The notes under the pieces were generated by a model. It did no database searches and was not told where the DNA came from. It worked only from the letters and a program-made list of their open reading frames with translations. Shown here piece by piece: positions 9,696 through 19,135 of a stretch of DNA of 64,000 nucleotides. Where the stretch lies: the NCBI GenBank assembly GCA_021405315.1, contig QWIH01000018.1:1-64000 (forward strand), in the 5' to 3' direction. The first letter of the stretch is position 1. The number at the start of each line of letters is the position of its first letter. The translations under genes and the position numbers were made by a program. The DNA is from Leptolyngbya sp. PLA1 (GTDB lineage Bacteria > Planctomycetota > Phycisphaerae > Phycisphaerales > UBA1924).

Positions 9696-10823
9696 TCAGA
9701 ACGGCGTCCACTTGGCGTTCGAGGCGGCGCTGGCCACGGTGCGCTCGATAAACCGGACACCGCGAGCCCCGTCCTCGACGGTGGGGAAGTCCAGGAGGGA
9801 CGGCTCTCTCCTCATGGCCGCGAGGGCCCCGCGGTAGATGTTTGCGAAGGCCTCGAGGAAGGCCTCCGGGTGTCCGGGCGGGAGGCGCGTTGCGGCCTGG
9901 GCCTCCGGGCAGAGGTAGGGGTTGCCCCGCCGGAGCAGGCGGTCTGGCTGGCCCAGCGGGCGATGGACGAGGACGTTGGGCTCCTCCTGACGCCAGAGGA
10001 GCGACCCGGTCTCGCCGTAGACGCGGAGGCTCAAATCGTTCTCGTGGCCGATCTGGATCTGCGAGGCGGAGAGGATGCCCCTTGCGCCGCCCCGGAACCG
10101 GAGGAGGAGTGAGGCGTCGTCGTCGAGCTTTCGGCCCGGGACGAAGGCGGTGAGGTCCGCGCAGATGGCTTCGAGTTCGAGGCCCGTCACGTAGCTCACG
10201 AGCTGCTCCGCGTGGCTGCCGATGTCGCCGATCGCGCCGCCCAGCCCTGACCGGGAGGGGTCGGTGCGCCAGGCCGCCTGCTTCTGGCCGGATGCCTCGA
10301 GGTGAGTCGCGAGCCAGCCCTGGTGATACTCGACGATGACCTTGCGGACGCGGCCGATCTCGCCGGCTCGCACCATGTGCCGCGCGTGCTTCACGAGGGG
10401 GTATCCCGAGTAGTTGTAGGTCACGGCGAAGACGGTGCCCGCGGCGTGGACGGTGCGCACGAGGTCCGAGGCCTGGGCGGAGTCCAGCACCATGGGCTTG
10501 TCGAGCACGACGTGGAATCCGGCCGCGGCGAACTCCCTCGCCGGCTCGAAGTGCGCGTGGTTGGGGGTCACGATGACGACGAAGGCGACGCGGTCGTGGG
10601 CGGGTCGGGCGAGTTCGCCTTGGAGCATGTCGCGCCACGAGGGGTAGCACCGGTCGGGGTGCAGGCCCAGCGCGGCGCCGGATTCGCGGGAGCGCTGCGG
10701 GGTCGACGACAGGGCACCAGCGCCCAGAGCCGCCTGGTGATCGAGAGCCGCGGCGATGCGATGGACCGCGCCGATGAAAGCGTCCTTGCCTCCCCCGATC
10801 ATGCCGTAGGTCAGGTGTGCCAT
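9696..10823 (-). CDS. Gfo/Idh/MocA-family oxidoreductase
   Basis: 375 residues. N-terminal nucleotide-binding half with [15 protein letters not shown] (residues 8-22) and [13 protein letters not shown] near 84-96, followed by the family-typical Asp-Lys-Pro (LDKPMV, near residue 109) and a GDIGSH segment near 201. These enzymes oxidise or reduce sugar derivatives using NAD(P). The substrate cannot be read from sequence. It lies just downstream of the polysaccharide operon (47 bases after its last gene) and could act on nucleotide sugars. Confidence 0.85.
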   Translation of the reverse strand: MAHLTYGMIGGGKDAFIGAVHRIAAALDHQAALGAGALSSTPQRSRESGAALGLHPDRCYPSWRDMLQGELARPAHDRVAFVVIVTPNHAHFEPAREFAAAGFHVVLDKPMVLDSAQASDLVRTVHAAGTVFAVTYNYSGYPLVKHARHMVRAGEIGRVRKVIVEYHQGWLATHLEASGQKQAAWRTDPSRSGLGGAIGDIGSHAEQLVSYVTGLELEAICADLTAFVPGRKLDDDASLLLRFRGGARGILSASQIQIGHENDLSLRVYGETGSLLWRQEEPNVLVHRPLGQPDRLLRRGNPYLCPEAQAATRLPPGHPEAFLEAFANIYRGALAAMRREPSLLDFPTVEDGARGVRFIERTVASAASNAKWTPF

Positions 10824-10869
10824 GGGGGCATCCTACACGGGGCAGGCGGGACTGGTCTGCGGATCAGAC

Positions 10870-12927
10870 TCAGTGCGGCGTGCGACCCGTGAGTCGCCGG
10901 GCGAGCTTCTTCCAGGCCAGCGCCGCGAGGGTTCGCCCGCCCAGGTCGTCGGCGTAGCGGATCTTGGCCTCGACTGTGACTGCCGGTGGCGGATTGGTCG
11001 CGGGTGGGGGCGGCTCGGCGTGTGTAGCGGGGAGCGCTGCCGCCAGGCCCAGGCGATCTCCGAAGGGTGCGCCGTACCGCAGGAGGAGTCCGGTGAGCTC
11101 TTTTCCGCGCGAGGGCTGCGGTCCGTCGCGGACCTCGATCAGGGACTTCGGCGACAGCACTCCGCGGCCGTAGCGAGCGACCGCGGCCCAGACCAGACCC
11201 ACGACGCCGAGCGATTGGAGGCTTGGATCAAGCACATCGCCTAGGAGGAGGCCGGGCGAGGTTCGTACGAGGAGGCGTGGCAGCCGCTCACCCTGCTCGA
11301 AGGGGTAGAGCTCGGGCGCGATATCGATCGTGCCGGGCTCGATGGCGGCGCCGCGGCGGAGCCAGGTGCCCGTGAAGCCAAGGTCCGGTCTGCGGCTGAG
11401 GGCCCGCCTGCAGGTGGCCAGCCAGTGCGGGTCCGGGCGGTCATCGTGCCTGAGCACCGCGAGCGCATCGGTCGTACACAGGTCGGAGGGTTCCACGGGT
11501 CGTCCCGTGGCGTCGCGGACGTGCCAGGGCTTTCCGAGCCACCAGAGCGTCTCTTCGCCGTTGGGAGCGGCAGGGACGAGCGCAAGGGTCTGGAACCCGG
11601 AGGCGGTCTGGCGGTTGAGCGCGTTGAGCGCTGGCCAGTCTGCGAGGGGGGAGTCGTCCCCGAGGACGACCACGAGGGGGCGGGGCACCTCACCGACGGA
11701 GTGATCCGAGATGACGGCGCGGAGGGCGTGCGGGGCCTCGTAGAACCCGCCCAGCGGGGCCTCGTCGACCGCGAACGGGTGCTCGATGGCCTTGCGCGTG
11801 GCGGGCTGGTCTATCAGCCTCTGCATGGCTGCCAGGAGTGCGCCCGTGGATCCGTCGTAGATCAGGCAGTTCTTTTCGTGGGTGAAGAAGTCCCTGAAGG
11901 CGGGCAGGTCGTTGATGATGACCGGCACCCCGGCGTCGTACACCTCGTGCAGGGCATAGCAGAAGCTCTCCACGCGGTTTGGGAAGACCGCGAAGAGCGC
12001 GTGATCGAGACGGCGGGCGATCTCCTCGTGGGTGAGCTGCCCGGTGAAGACGAACCGCTCTCGCAGCCGCTGCGGGATGAGCGTGGTGAGGTAATCCTTG
12101 TAGCTGCCGACAGGCCCATCCTGCGCGTCGTAGCCGATGAGGTCCACCTTGAAGCGCAGCTCCGGCCTCTGCTTCATGAGCATGACCGACGCGTGGACGA
12201 GCTGGTCCACCCCTTTGAGGTGGAACATCCGTCCGATGAAGGCGATGGTGAACTCGCCCCTGGCGTCGGGACGGGCGGAAACCCGCGGGAAGGGCAGGTT
12301 CGGAGGGCTGGATACGACCACGCGGGTCTCGGGCAGGGCGTACCGGTCGCGGTAGTAGTGCTCGTAATACGTGCGGCTGGGGACGAGGACTGTCTCCGCG
12401 AGCGACAGCGCGCGGCGCTCGAGCGAGTGGAGGAGGAACTGGTTTCGGTCCGCGACGAACCCGTCGCCGTGGCGGTCGAGCACTTCGATGGAGCCGTGCA
12501 CCCGGGCGCCGAGCACGGGGGCCGGTGCGGGCGAGGGGTCGAACAACCGTTCGACGAGCGAGTAATACGCGGGCCCGCAGTACTCGAAGAACTCCACGAA
12601 GTCGACCTGCTCTCGCGCGAGGACGTGGTTCAGCGCGTACGCGAAGCGGGCGCTCTTCCTCTGGAAGACCGACGCCGCCGAAAGACCCGCGTCGGGCATT
12701 GGCTTGCAGATTTCGGGCACCCAGTACGCGCGGATGCGGTCGGGTGCCGAGAAGGTGAGCCGGTCGTGATCACGGAACTGCTCGAAGTTCTTGCGCGAGG
12801 TGTCGATGAGGATGATGACACTGTGTCCGGCGGCGAGCAGCCTCTCCGCCGCGTGGTGGATGAGCACGCCGCAGCCACCGGCGGTGGTCGGGTGAACTTC
12901 GTATGTGACGAAGCAGATGGTCGGCAT
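10870..12927 (-). CDS. GT4-family glycosyltransferase with extra C-terminal domain
   Basis: The start is set at MPTICFVTYEVHPTTAGGCG, the natural N-terminus of GT-B enzymes; an in-frame ATG 54 bases upstream adds only arbitrary sequence. Residues 1-400 form a GT4 fold with FAVFPNRVESFCYALHEVYDAGVPVI, the sugar-nucleotide-binding E-x7-E type region. Residues from about 415 onwards contain a second module (PLVVVLGDDSPLADWPALNALNRQT ... LRHDD) that looks like a degenerate GT2 domain. It is the last of five genes of a glycan export operon and probably adds sugars to the exported polymer. Confidence 0.75.
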   Translation of the reverse strand: MPTICFVTYEVHPTTAGGCGVLIHHAAERLLAAGHSVIILIDTSRKNFEQFRDHDRLTFSAPDRIRAYWVPEICKPMPDAGLSAASVFQRKSARFAYALNHVLAREQVDFVEFFEYCGPAYYSLVERLFDPSPAPAPVLGARVHGSIEVLDRHGDGFVADRNQFLLHSLERRALSLAETVLVPSRTYYEHYYRDRYALPETRVVVSSPPNLPFPRVSARPDARGEFTIAFIGRMFHLKGVDQLVHASVMLMKQRPELRFKVDLIGYDAQDGPVGSYKDYLTTLIPQRLRERFVFTGQLTHEEIARRLDHALFAVFPNRVESFCYALHEVYDAGVPVIINDLPAFRDFFTHEKNCLIYDGSTGALLAAMQRLIDQPATRKAIEHPFAVDEAPLGGFYEAPHALRAVISDHSVGEVPRPLVVVLGDDSPLADWPALNALNRQTASGFQTLALVPAAPNGEETLWWLGKPWHVRDATGRPVEPSDLCTTDALAVLRHDDRPDPHWLATCRRALSRRPDLGFTGTWLRRGAAIEPGTIDIAPELYPFEQGERLPRLLVRTSPGLLLGDVLDPSLQSLGVVGLVWAAVARYGRGVLSPKSLIEVRDGPQPSRGKELTGLLLRYGAPFGDRLGLAAALPATHAEPPPPATNPPPAVTVEAKIRYADDLGGRTLAALAWKKLARRLTGRTPH

Positions 12928-13035
12928 GAGGCTGTGGCGAGCGGCCCCGGTCCGGGGGCCGCCGATCTCCCGTGGGGCCATCGTAGTGCTGCTCGGACCG
13001 CCTGTGCGGAGCGGGGCGCGGCTGCGCGCGTGTTC

Positions 13036-14682
13036 TCAGGCCGGGGGAGGGCTCACGAGCGTGGGGCCGCGGTCGATGAACGACGCGACGCTCTGGCGAG
13101 CCCGCTCGTTGTAAGCGCGTGCGTACACCGCGTAGCGTGCGAGGATGTCGCGGCGTTCCTCCGCCGCCCGGAGGGCGACCCTGGCGATGACTTCCGCGCG
13201 ATCGGGGAACGGCACCACAAGGCGATCGAACAAGTACGCGTCGTCCTCGAACAGTTGGCTCACGGGCCCGATGAGGCACGGCACGCCCATGCGGAGGCTC
13301 TCCAGCGGCAGCATCGGGCAGCACTCGCTGAAGGTGACGTACATCGAGAGGTGGGTTCGTCGCATCGCCTCGAGCAGCGTGGCCTGGGGGAGCGGCCTGG
13401 AGTGCACCCCTGCGGTATCGAGCCCGAAGTACCGCGCGAGCTCGATCGCGCGCTCGTCCATGCCCGCGCCGTGGAGCACGGTGCTGCCCATGAGCTTCAG
13501 GGCGGCGAGCACGGCGTGGGGGCACTTTCTGAACGACACGCCGCTGATCCACACGCCCGCATGAATGGGCGAGTCGGGCAGGTCGGGCACCGGCAGCGGG
13601 TCGCCCGGGACGTAGTTCAGCAGGAGGCACGAGGGAACGCCCAGAGAGCGGAAGAACTGCTCCATTCCCGCCTTCACCGTCGCGATGCCCCGGATCAGGC
13701 CGGAGCGGGCCCCGTCGATCCAGGTCCGGATGGCGGCCCACTCGTAGTCGTCCTGCATCTGGACGTAGGAACCGTGCCAGAGCACATCGAAGACGGCGTC
13801 GGGCCGGAGCGCCTTCACCTTCATGATGAGCCGATGGTGGACGTGGTCTCCCCCGGAGATGACAAAGCGTCCGACCCCGCACTCGGCGAGCACGCGCGCA
13901 TGCCGGTCGAGGTGGCTGTCCGGGATGGCCTGCGGGTCGATGGCGGCGGATTCCGGGATCTGGTAGCAGACGGGGAACAGGATTCGGGTGGCGCTGGAGA
14001 TTCCGAGCCAACGAGGGCAGTGAATCGCGACGAGGTCGGGCTTGTCCCGGGTGACGCGCTCGAGGAATGCGATGTCCGCGTCGGTGAATGCCGGCGAGTC
14101 GGGGGCACTCCCCGCAGGAGGCGTGTGCGCGGGGACGGCCCGACCCGGTGCGGGGCGTTCGGTCGTTCGCACACCATCGCGGGCGGACCAGGAGATCACG
14201 CCGGTGGCCTCGCTGAAGAGGTCGACGGTGGTGGTCCTGCCGGCGAACTCGATCTCCGCCACGCCGCCCCACGGGAAGGTCTGAAACTGGATCTCGGGAT
14301 TCTCGCCTGTGGTCAGGGAGAGCTCGCCCTGAGTCGCCTTCGCGAACCGCGCGTGCGAGCCGTACATCGATGTCGCGAGGGTGAATCCGCGTCGTTGCAC
14401 GTAGTCCCACGGCGTCCCGGGCTCGCCCGCGGCGCCGCTGACCCGAAGCACCCAGACCTCGGTCCCGGGGCCCGCGCCGCGTCGACCCGTCGCGCGGACC
14501 CGAAGGGTGCCCCGTCCGGACCGCAGCGAACCGATAAGGGGCAGCTTCCGGAGCGATTGAGCCGCTCTGAAAGACGAGGAGTTGCGCGTGTACGCAAGTT
14601 CGAAGGACAGGTCCGAGACGCGGTCGAGCACGCGATTGAGGTCGTCGCCGAGTCTGGGGTGGGGTGGTGGAGTGTGTGTCAT
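13036..14682 (-). CDS. GT4-like glycosyltransferase
   Basis: 548 residues. The first 190 or so residues are a separate N-terminal module without a recognised family, starting with a helical segment. The remainder has GT-B features: HSRPLPQATLLEAMRRTHLSMYVTFSECCPMLPLESLRMGVPCL resembles the acceptor and nucleotide-sugar part of GT4 enzymes with the E-C-C-P-M-L-P-L-E motif. The start codon overlaps the stop of the methyltransferase-coiled-coil gene by 4 bases (ATGA), indicating translational coupling. It probably builds the glycan exported by the ABC transporter of the same operon. Confidence 0.7.
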   Translation of the reverse strand: MTHTPPPHPRLGDDLNRVLDRVSDLSFELAYTRNSSSFRAAQSLRKLPLIGSLRSGRGTLRVRATGRRGAGPGTEVWVLRVSGAAGEPGTPWDYVQRRGFTLATSMYGSHARFAKATQGELSLTTGENPEIQFQTFPWGGVAEIEFAGRTTTVDLFSEATGVISWSARDGVRTTERPAPGRAVPAHTPPAGSAPDSPAFTDADIAFLERVTRDKPDLVAIHCPRWLGISSATRILFPVCYQIPESAAIDPQAIPDSHLDRHARVLAECGVGRFVISGGDHVHHRLIMKVKALRPDAVFDVLWHGSYVQMQDDYEWAAIRTWIDGARSGLIRGIATVKAGMEQFFRSLGVPSCLLLNYVPGDPLPVPDLPDSPIHAGVWISGVSFRKCPHAVLAALKLMGSTVLHGAGMDERAIELARYFGLDTAGVHSRPLPQATLLEAMRRTHLSMYVTFSECCPMLPLESLRMGVPCLIGPVSQLFEDDAYLFDRLVVPFPDRAEVIARVALRAAEERRDILARYAVYARAYNERARQSVASFIDRGPTLVSPPPA

Positions 14683-16046
14683 GGCGTGCCTCGCGGGGGA
14701 TTGACACCGAGGCGGCGCTCGGCCTCGGCGATGAACTCGGCTCGCTCCGCGGCCAGGTGCTGGGCGCGGGCGATGGCCTGGGCGGTCTGCGCGCGGGCCT
14801 CGTCACGCTCCTGCTCGGCCTGGGCCGCAAGTTGGCGCCAGCGTTCAGCCTCTCCCGCGAGTTCACGCGCGTGTATGGCGGCATGCGAGAGCCTGTCGCG
14901 CGCCTCCTGCTGGGTGCGGGCCACGGCCTCTGTGATCTGCGCGGCGTGTGCGGCACGCTGGGTGGTGAGGGAGTTCTCGAGGGAGGCAAGCGCGGCCTTG
15001 GCCTGTGCCAGCGCGGTGCGGAGTGCCTCGGACTCGCGGGCAAGTGCCTTGGCCTCGCTGGTCCGGGCGTCGAGCACCGCCGCGGATTCCGCCAGGCTGC
15101 GCGCCTTGTCCTTCGCGTCGGTCAGGTACCTGTCGCGTTCTGCCCGGATGCCTGCCGCGGTCGCACGGGTCGACTCCAGTTCCTGCTTCACCGCGGCGAG
15201 CTCCGCCGTCAGGGTCTCGACGCGCTTCGCGAGTGTCTCTGCGCGGTGCTTGTTGGTCGATGACTTCTCACGTTCGCGGGCCAGCCCGGACTCCAAGTCC
15301 TTTTCCAGCCGCCTCGACAGTTCGAGCATGACGGGAGACCACGTCCAAGCGTCCTGGCCGGATTTGACCACCCGTACGGGCGTCTGGAGGCGGAACCCCT
15401 GCGGGAGCGTCTGTGCCTGGTGGTTGAGGAGCTGATAGGCGCCCGCGAGGTCGTGCCCCCAGCACCCGTGATGTGCCTCGCGTGAAACCTCAGTCAGCAG
15501 CCCGGGCTCAAGGTGCAGGACCTGTCCGCGTGAGACGCGGAGCAGTTCTGAGAGAACCCCCCCCAAGTGCTCGGGGCGCACGTGGATGAGCACCTCGCTG
15601 GTGTAGACGAGGTCAAAGGAGCCGTCCTCGAACGGGAGCCGCCCGGTCGGGGGGCCGATCCTGATGTGCCGGTCGATCCAGTCCTGGCCGGTCCAACGGA
15701 GGCAGCAGGCGACCATGGTGGGAGACTGGTCGTAGCCGAAGACCTCGACGTGCGGGAGACGGCTGAGATACCTGAGGTGTCGCCCCACGCCGCAACCGAA
15801 CTCGAGCACCTTGAGCGGGCGGTCGGGAGTCGCGTGGTGCTGCACGTAGTCGCAGAGGAGGAGCTCTTGGATGTGGTAGTAGGGCTGGACGAGCTTTCGG
15901 GCGTCGTACTCGTCGGCCCAGGAGCCGCCGTTGCTGCGCCAGTAGGCGTAGTTCGCCCCGTCCGCGGGGTCGGGGGCGGAGTCACCCGCGGGCTTGGGCT
16001 CGATGGTGGGGGGCTGGCTGGGGGCGTTGGCGATGCCTTCAGACAT
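14679..16046 (-). CDS. SAM methyltransferase fused to a long coiled coil (possible glycan chain terminator and ruler)
   Basis: The start at 16046 is chosen because its ATG overlaps the stop of wzt by 8 bases; the upstream in-frame extension is a shadow of that gene. 455 residues: a class I methyltransferase domain (VLEFGCGVGRHLRYL at residues 80-94, then an acidic GYDQS motif) and, from about residue 241 to 445, nearly uninterrupted Ala/Glu/Arg-rich heptads predicted to be coiled coil. In E. coli O9a, WbdD combines a methyltransferase, a kinase and a coiled coil that measures polymer length; here no kinase is seen. The location between wzt and a glycosyltransferase fits a similar capping role, but that is inference. 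Confidence 0.7.
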   Translation of the reverse strand: MSEGIANAPSQPPTIEPKPAGDSAPDPADGANYAYWRSNGGSWADEYDARKLVQPYYHIQELLLCDYVQHHATPDRPLKVLEFGCGVGRHLRYLSRLPHVEVFGYDQSPTMVACCLRWTGQDWIDRHIRIGPPTGRLPFEDGSFDLVYTSEVLIHVRPEHLGGVLSELLRVSRGQVLHLEPGLLTEVSREAHHGCWGHDLAGAYQLLNHQAQTLPQGFRLQTPVRVVKSGQDAWTWSPVMLELSRRLEKDLESGLAREREKSSTNKHRAETLAKRVETLTAELAAVKQELESTRATAAGIRAERDRYLTDAKDKARSLAESAAVLDARTSEAKALARESEALRTALAQAKAALASLENSLTTQRAAHAAQITEAVARTQQEARDRLSHAAIHARELAGEAERWRQLAAQAEQERDEARAQTAQAIARAQHLAAERAEFIAEAERRLGVNPPRGTP

Positions 16047-17400
16047 GTGGGACTCCGTCCGGCGGGTCGAAGGAGATGGCGACCGGCTGGTGGAACTTGT
16101 AGTGGCACGGGCGGTCGGGGTTGGCCATGACGGCGAACGCGGCGCACCCGTCGATCTGATCAAAGAGCACGACGTCGGAGCGGTCGGGCCTGGAGACGCG
16201 GTTCACGGCGAGGCACACGCCGAAGTTCCCGGCGCGCAGCCGGTTCTCGAAGTCGAACCGCACGGTGAGCGTTTGTCCCTTGCGGAGCGAGGGCAGTTGC
16301 ACGCGTTCGTCGAAGCAGGTGGTTCCCATCAGGTCGATGCCGGTCATGTCACGGATCAGGAAGCTCAGGTTCAGGTGGTCCACGTCCGTGTGTGCTCGCA
16401 CGGTGGCCTGGATCGTGATCGTGTCACCGAGAGCGAAGGCGCGGCAGGGCTCTCGCCGCGCGTTGAGCACATCCACGCGCTCGATCTGCGCGTGCCCGCT
16501 GCCGTACCGGAGCTTGCCGGGGATCTCGCCCACGAGCGGGATGGGCTTCCCCAGCGACGCCTGGTCGCCCGAGAGGGCCTCGCGGTTGGTCTGCTCACGG
16601 ACGAACGAGAGGTAGCGGTTGACCGACTGCTCGGCGGGGCCGTAGTGAAGGGCCTGGCCCTCGGCGAGCACGATGGCCTTCTGGCAGATGCTCCGCACCG
16701 CGTCTGGCGAGTGACTCACGAACAGCATGGTGAGCCCGCGGTCCCGCAGTTGACGCAGCCTGGCGACGCACTTCTGCTGGAAGCCGATGTCGCCCACCGC
16801 GAGAATCTCGTCGACGATGAGGATGTCCGGCTCGACCGAGAACGACACCGCGAAGGCGAGCCTGGCGCCCATGCCCGAGCTGTATGTCTTGATGGGCTGG
16901 TCCATGAAGGGGCCGATGTCGGCGAACGACGCGATGGAGTCGAACCTCGCGTCCATCTCTCGTCGCGAGATCCCGAGGATCGAGCCGGAGAGATAGACGT
17001 TCTCGCGACCGGTGAAGTCGGGGTTGAAGCCGCTCCCGAGTTGGAGCATCGCGGCCACGCGCCCTCGGACCGTGACCTCGCCCGAGGTGGGGGCCATCGT
17101 GCCCGCGATGATCTGGAGCAGGGTGCTCTTGCCGGCGCCGTTGCGGCCCAGCACGCCGAGCGCCTCGCCGCGGGGCACCTCGAACGAGACGTTCTTCAGC
17201 GCCCAGAACTCGCGGTAGTAGGTGCGCTTCCATCGCATGAGCGCCTGCTTCAGCCGGTCGTGGGGCCGGTCGTAGATCTGGTAGCGCTTGGAGACGCCCC
17301 GGACTGAGATGGCCGGCTCCGCGGGTTCCGGAGGCGGCGCCGGCGCGGGGCGGGGTTCGATCTGCTGTGAGGCGAGCAGCGTCTCAGAGGACATCCGCAA
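16039..17400 (-). CDS. wzt: ABC transporter ATP-binding protein for polysaccharide export (Wzt type)
   Basis: 453 residues. Walker A GRNGAGKST, the polysaccharide-exporter signature YSSGMGARLAFAVS and Walker B DILIVDEILAVGD are present. From about residue 270 a C-terminal domain of some 180 residues follows, as in Wzt proteins of the O8/O9a class, where this domain binds the modified non-reducing end of the glycan before export. The start overlaps the permease stop by 17 bases; ATG at 17394 is an alternative. Confidence 0.9.
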   Translation of the reverse strand: MRMSSETLLASQQIEPRPAPAPPPEPAEPAISVRGVSKRYQIYDRPHDRLKQALMRWKRTYYREFWALKNVSFEVPRGEALGVLGRNGAGKSTLLQIIAGTMAPTSGEVTVRGRVAAMLQLGSGFNPDFTGRENVYLSGSILGISRREMDARFDSIASFADIGPFMDQPIKTYSSGMGARLAFAVSFSVEPDILIVDEILAVGDIGFQQKCVARLRQLRDRGLTMLFVSHSPDAVRSICQKAIVLAEGQALHYGPAEQSVNRYLSFVREQTNREALSGDQASLGKPIPLVGEIPGKLRYGSGHAQIERVDVLNARREPCRAFALGDTITIQATVRAHTDVDHLNLSFLIRDMTGIDLMGTTCFDERVQLPSLRKGQTLTVRFDFENRLRAGNFGVCLAVNRVSRPDRSDVVLFDQIDGCAAFAVMANPDRPCHYKFHQPVAISFDPPDGVPHV

Positions 17401-18247
17401 ACCCCCGCTTGCTCTTCATGAACCACGCGTAGCCCAGTTGCATCGTCAGCAGCCCCAGGAGCGTGACCAGCCCCAGGGCCGCCCAGTCCGGCTGCTGGCC
17501 CAGCACGAGCACGCGGCGGGCCCCCTCCACGATGTGCGCCAGCGGGTTCAGCATCGCGACGGGCTTCAGACGCTCGGGGAGGTTCTCGATGCGGTAGAAG
17601 ATCGGAGTGAGGAAGAAGAGCAGTTGAGATACCAGCAGCACGACGAGGTTGCTGATGTCGCGGATGAAGACGCCGAGCGAGGCGAGGAACCAGGCCAGCC
17701 CGAGAGAGAGGAACACCAGGGGCAGCAGCACCAGCGGGATGAGCACCACAGTCCAGGGCACACGGCCGAAGGCCGCCCAACTGCCCAGCACGACCAGGAG
17801 CAAGCTGAACGAGCTGAACATGAGCGACGACGCCACGGAAGCGACCGGCAGCACCTCGATGGGGAACACGACCTTCTTCACGTAGTTCGGGTTGTCGAGC
17901 ACGAGGCTGCTCGAGCGGGTCACGGACTCCGAGAAGACGCCAAATACGGAGATGCCGCAGAACAGCAGCACCGCGAACTGGGAGTTGGTGACATCGCCGG
18001 ACGGATTCCTCGCCTGGAAGATGAAGTTGAAGACGAAGGTGTACACCGCCAGCATGAGCAGCGGGGAGATGAACGCCCAGACGGCGCCCAGGTGGGTTCC
18101 CCGATAGCGGGCGTAGAAGTAGCGGCGGGAGAACTGCGCGATGAGCTCCCGCCGGTCCCACAGCGTTCGCACCAGATGTGAGGGCACCAGCAGGCTGGCC
18201 AATGGGGTGGGCCGCGCGCTGTGCATCACCAGTGAGGTCATCCGCAT
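17384..18247 (-). CDS. wzm: ABC-2 type polysaccharide export permease (Wzm type)
   Basis: 287 residues with about six membrane segments. RYFYARYRGTHLGAVWAFISPLL near the N-terminus is the typical entry motif of polysaccharide and teichoic acid ABC-2 permeases (KxRYRxSxLGxxWxxL-like), and the C-terminal half has NPLAHIVEGARRVL. It forms the membrane channel for export by the Wzt partner encoded next. It is the first gene of the minus-strand glycan operon (wzm-wzt-methyltransferase-GT-GT). A possible upstream promoter could not be identified with confidence. Confidence 0.9.
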   Translation of the reverse strand: MRMTSLVMHSARPTPLASLLVPSHLVRTLWDRRELIAQFSRRYFYARYRGTHLGAVWAFISPLLMLAVYTFVFNFIFQARNPSGDVTNSQFAVLLFCGISVFGVFSESVTRSSSLVLDNPNYVKKVVFPIEVLPVASVASSLMFSSFSLLLVVLGSWAAFGRVPWTVVLIPLVLLPLVFLSLGLAWFLASLGVFIRDISNLVVLLVSQLLFFLTPIFYRIENLPERLKPVAMLNPLAHIVEGARRVLVLGQQPDWAALGLVTLLGLLTMQLGYAWFMKSKRGFADVL

Positions 18248-18311
18248 CGCTCCCGCATTCAGACCCCTTCAAAGGCCGAACGGGGTGCGGACGGCGCGGA
18301 AGGGGACGATT

Positions 18312-19124
18312 CTAGGCTTTGCAGCGTGCGCGAGTTGCAACCACGCCCGGCTCGCAGGCGTGGGTGTCGGAGTGCGCTGGGCGGCCCTCGATGGCGCGGT
18401 ACGCCATGAGGACGTGAGGCACGCCCGCGCGAGCCGAGACCTCGACGGTGGTGACCGAAACGGTTCTGGCGTCGGGCCGGTGCATCATCACGGACTCTGC
18501 AGGGCGCTCCGGCCAGGCGTGGGAGTGGAAGTCGTCCTGGGCCCGCGGGGAGGCGGACGACGCCACCCGGGCGCGGAAGAGCTCAAGCCGGGGTGCGACC
18601 GTGTGGTCGCCCAGGCCGGAAGAGACGAAGCACGCCGCGGGGTTGACCGGGGGCAGGCGCCGGAGTTCCGCGCCGTCCCAGCGGAGTTCGTGCACGTGCG
18701 CCCCGCCTCTCCACGAGCGGCTGGGGACGTCGGGACCGACGACGACGAGCCGGAAGGGCGCGAAGCGGTCGAGCTCCATCGTGGATAGCGCGGTGATGGC
18801 GTCCTCCGCGTGCGTGTGCTCGATCAGCGAGGGGATGATTCTGCCGCGGGAGATGGCCTGACGCGGCGCCGGCGGCGCAGGCCGCAGGTTGTAGTTGAGC
18901 AGGCAGAGGACCAGGCCGTCCTCACGGGCGCCGATCCAGGTGCCGCCCCCCTTGGGATCGATCGGCCAGATCGCGCGGCTGTCGCCGACGGCCCGCCAGC
19001 GGGGAGGGATCGCCGCGGGCCGGGCGTGCTCCTCGTCGCGGTTCATGGCGATCCGGAAGCCGGCGAGTCCGGCGAGGTGCGGGTCGGCGTCGGCCGCAAG
19101 GGAGATGACGGAGAGGGTGCACAC
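18312..19124 (-). CDS. NRDE (TANGO2-like) family protein
   Basis: 270 residues. Starts with a GTG that gives the family-typical MCTL N-terminus, with Cys at position 2. AMNRDEEHARPAAIPPRW (residues 26-43) contains the defining Asn-Arg-Asp-Glu motif, and GGGTWIGAREDGLVLCLLNYN is the second conserved block. The family is related in fold to N-terminal nucleophile hydrolases; its biochemical role in bacteria is not established. It follows the DinB-like gene by 11 bases. Confidence 0.85.
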   Translation of the reverse strand: MCTLSVISLAADADPHLAGLAGFRIAMNRDEEHARPAAIPPRWRAVGDSRAIWPIDPKGGGTWIGAREDGLVLCLLNYNLRPAPPAPRQAISRGRIIPSLIEHTHAEDAITALSTMELDRFAPFRLVVVGPDVPSRSWRGGAHVHELRWDGAELRRLPPVNPAACFVSSGLGDHTVAPRLELFRARVASSASPRAQDDFHSHAWPERPAESVMMHRPDARTVSVTTVEVSARAGVPHVLMAYRAIEGRPAHSDTHACEPGVVATRARCKA

Positions 19125-19135
19125 GTGGGAGGGGT

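Noticed and set aside
11425..15435. 1336-residue open frame on plus
   Set aside because: It runs opposite to three well-supported minus-strand genes (two glycosyltransferases and the methyltransferase-coiled-coil gene); its sequence is Val/Asp/Glu/Arg-biased antisense of high-GC codons without any domain.
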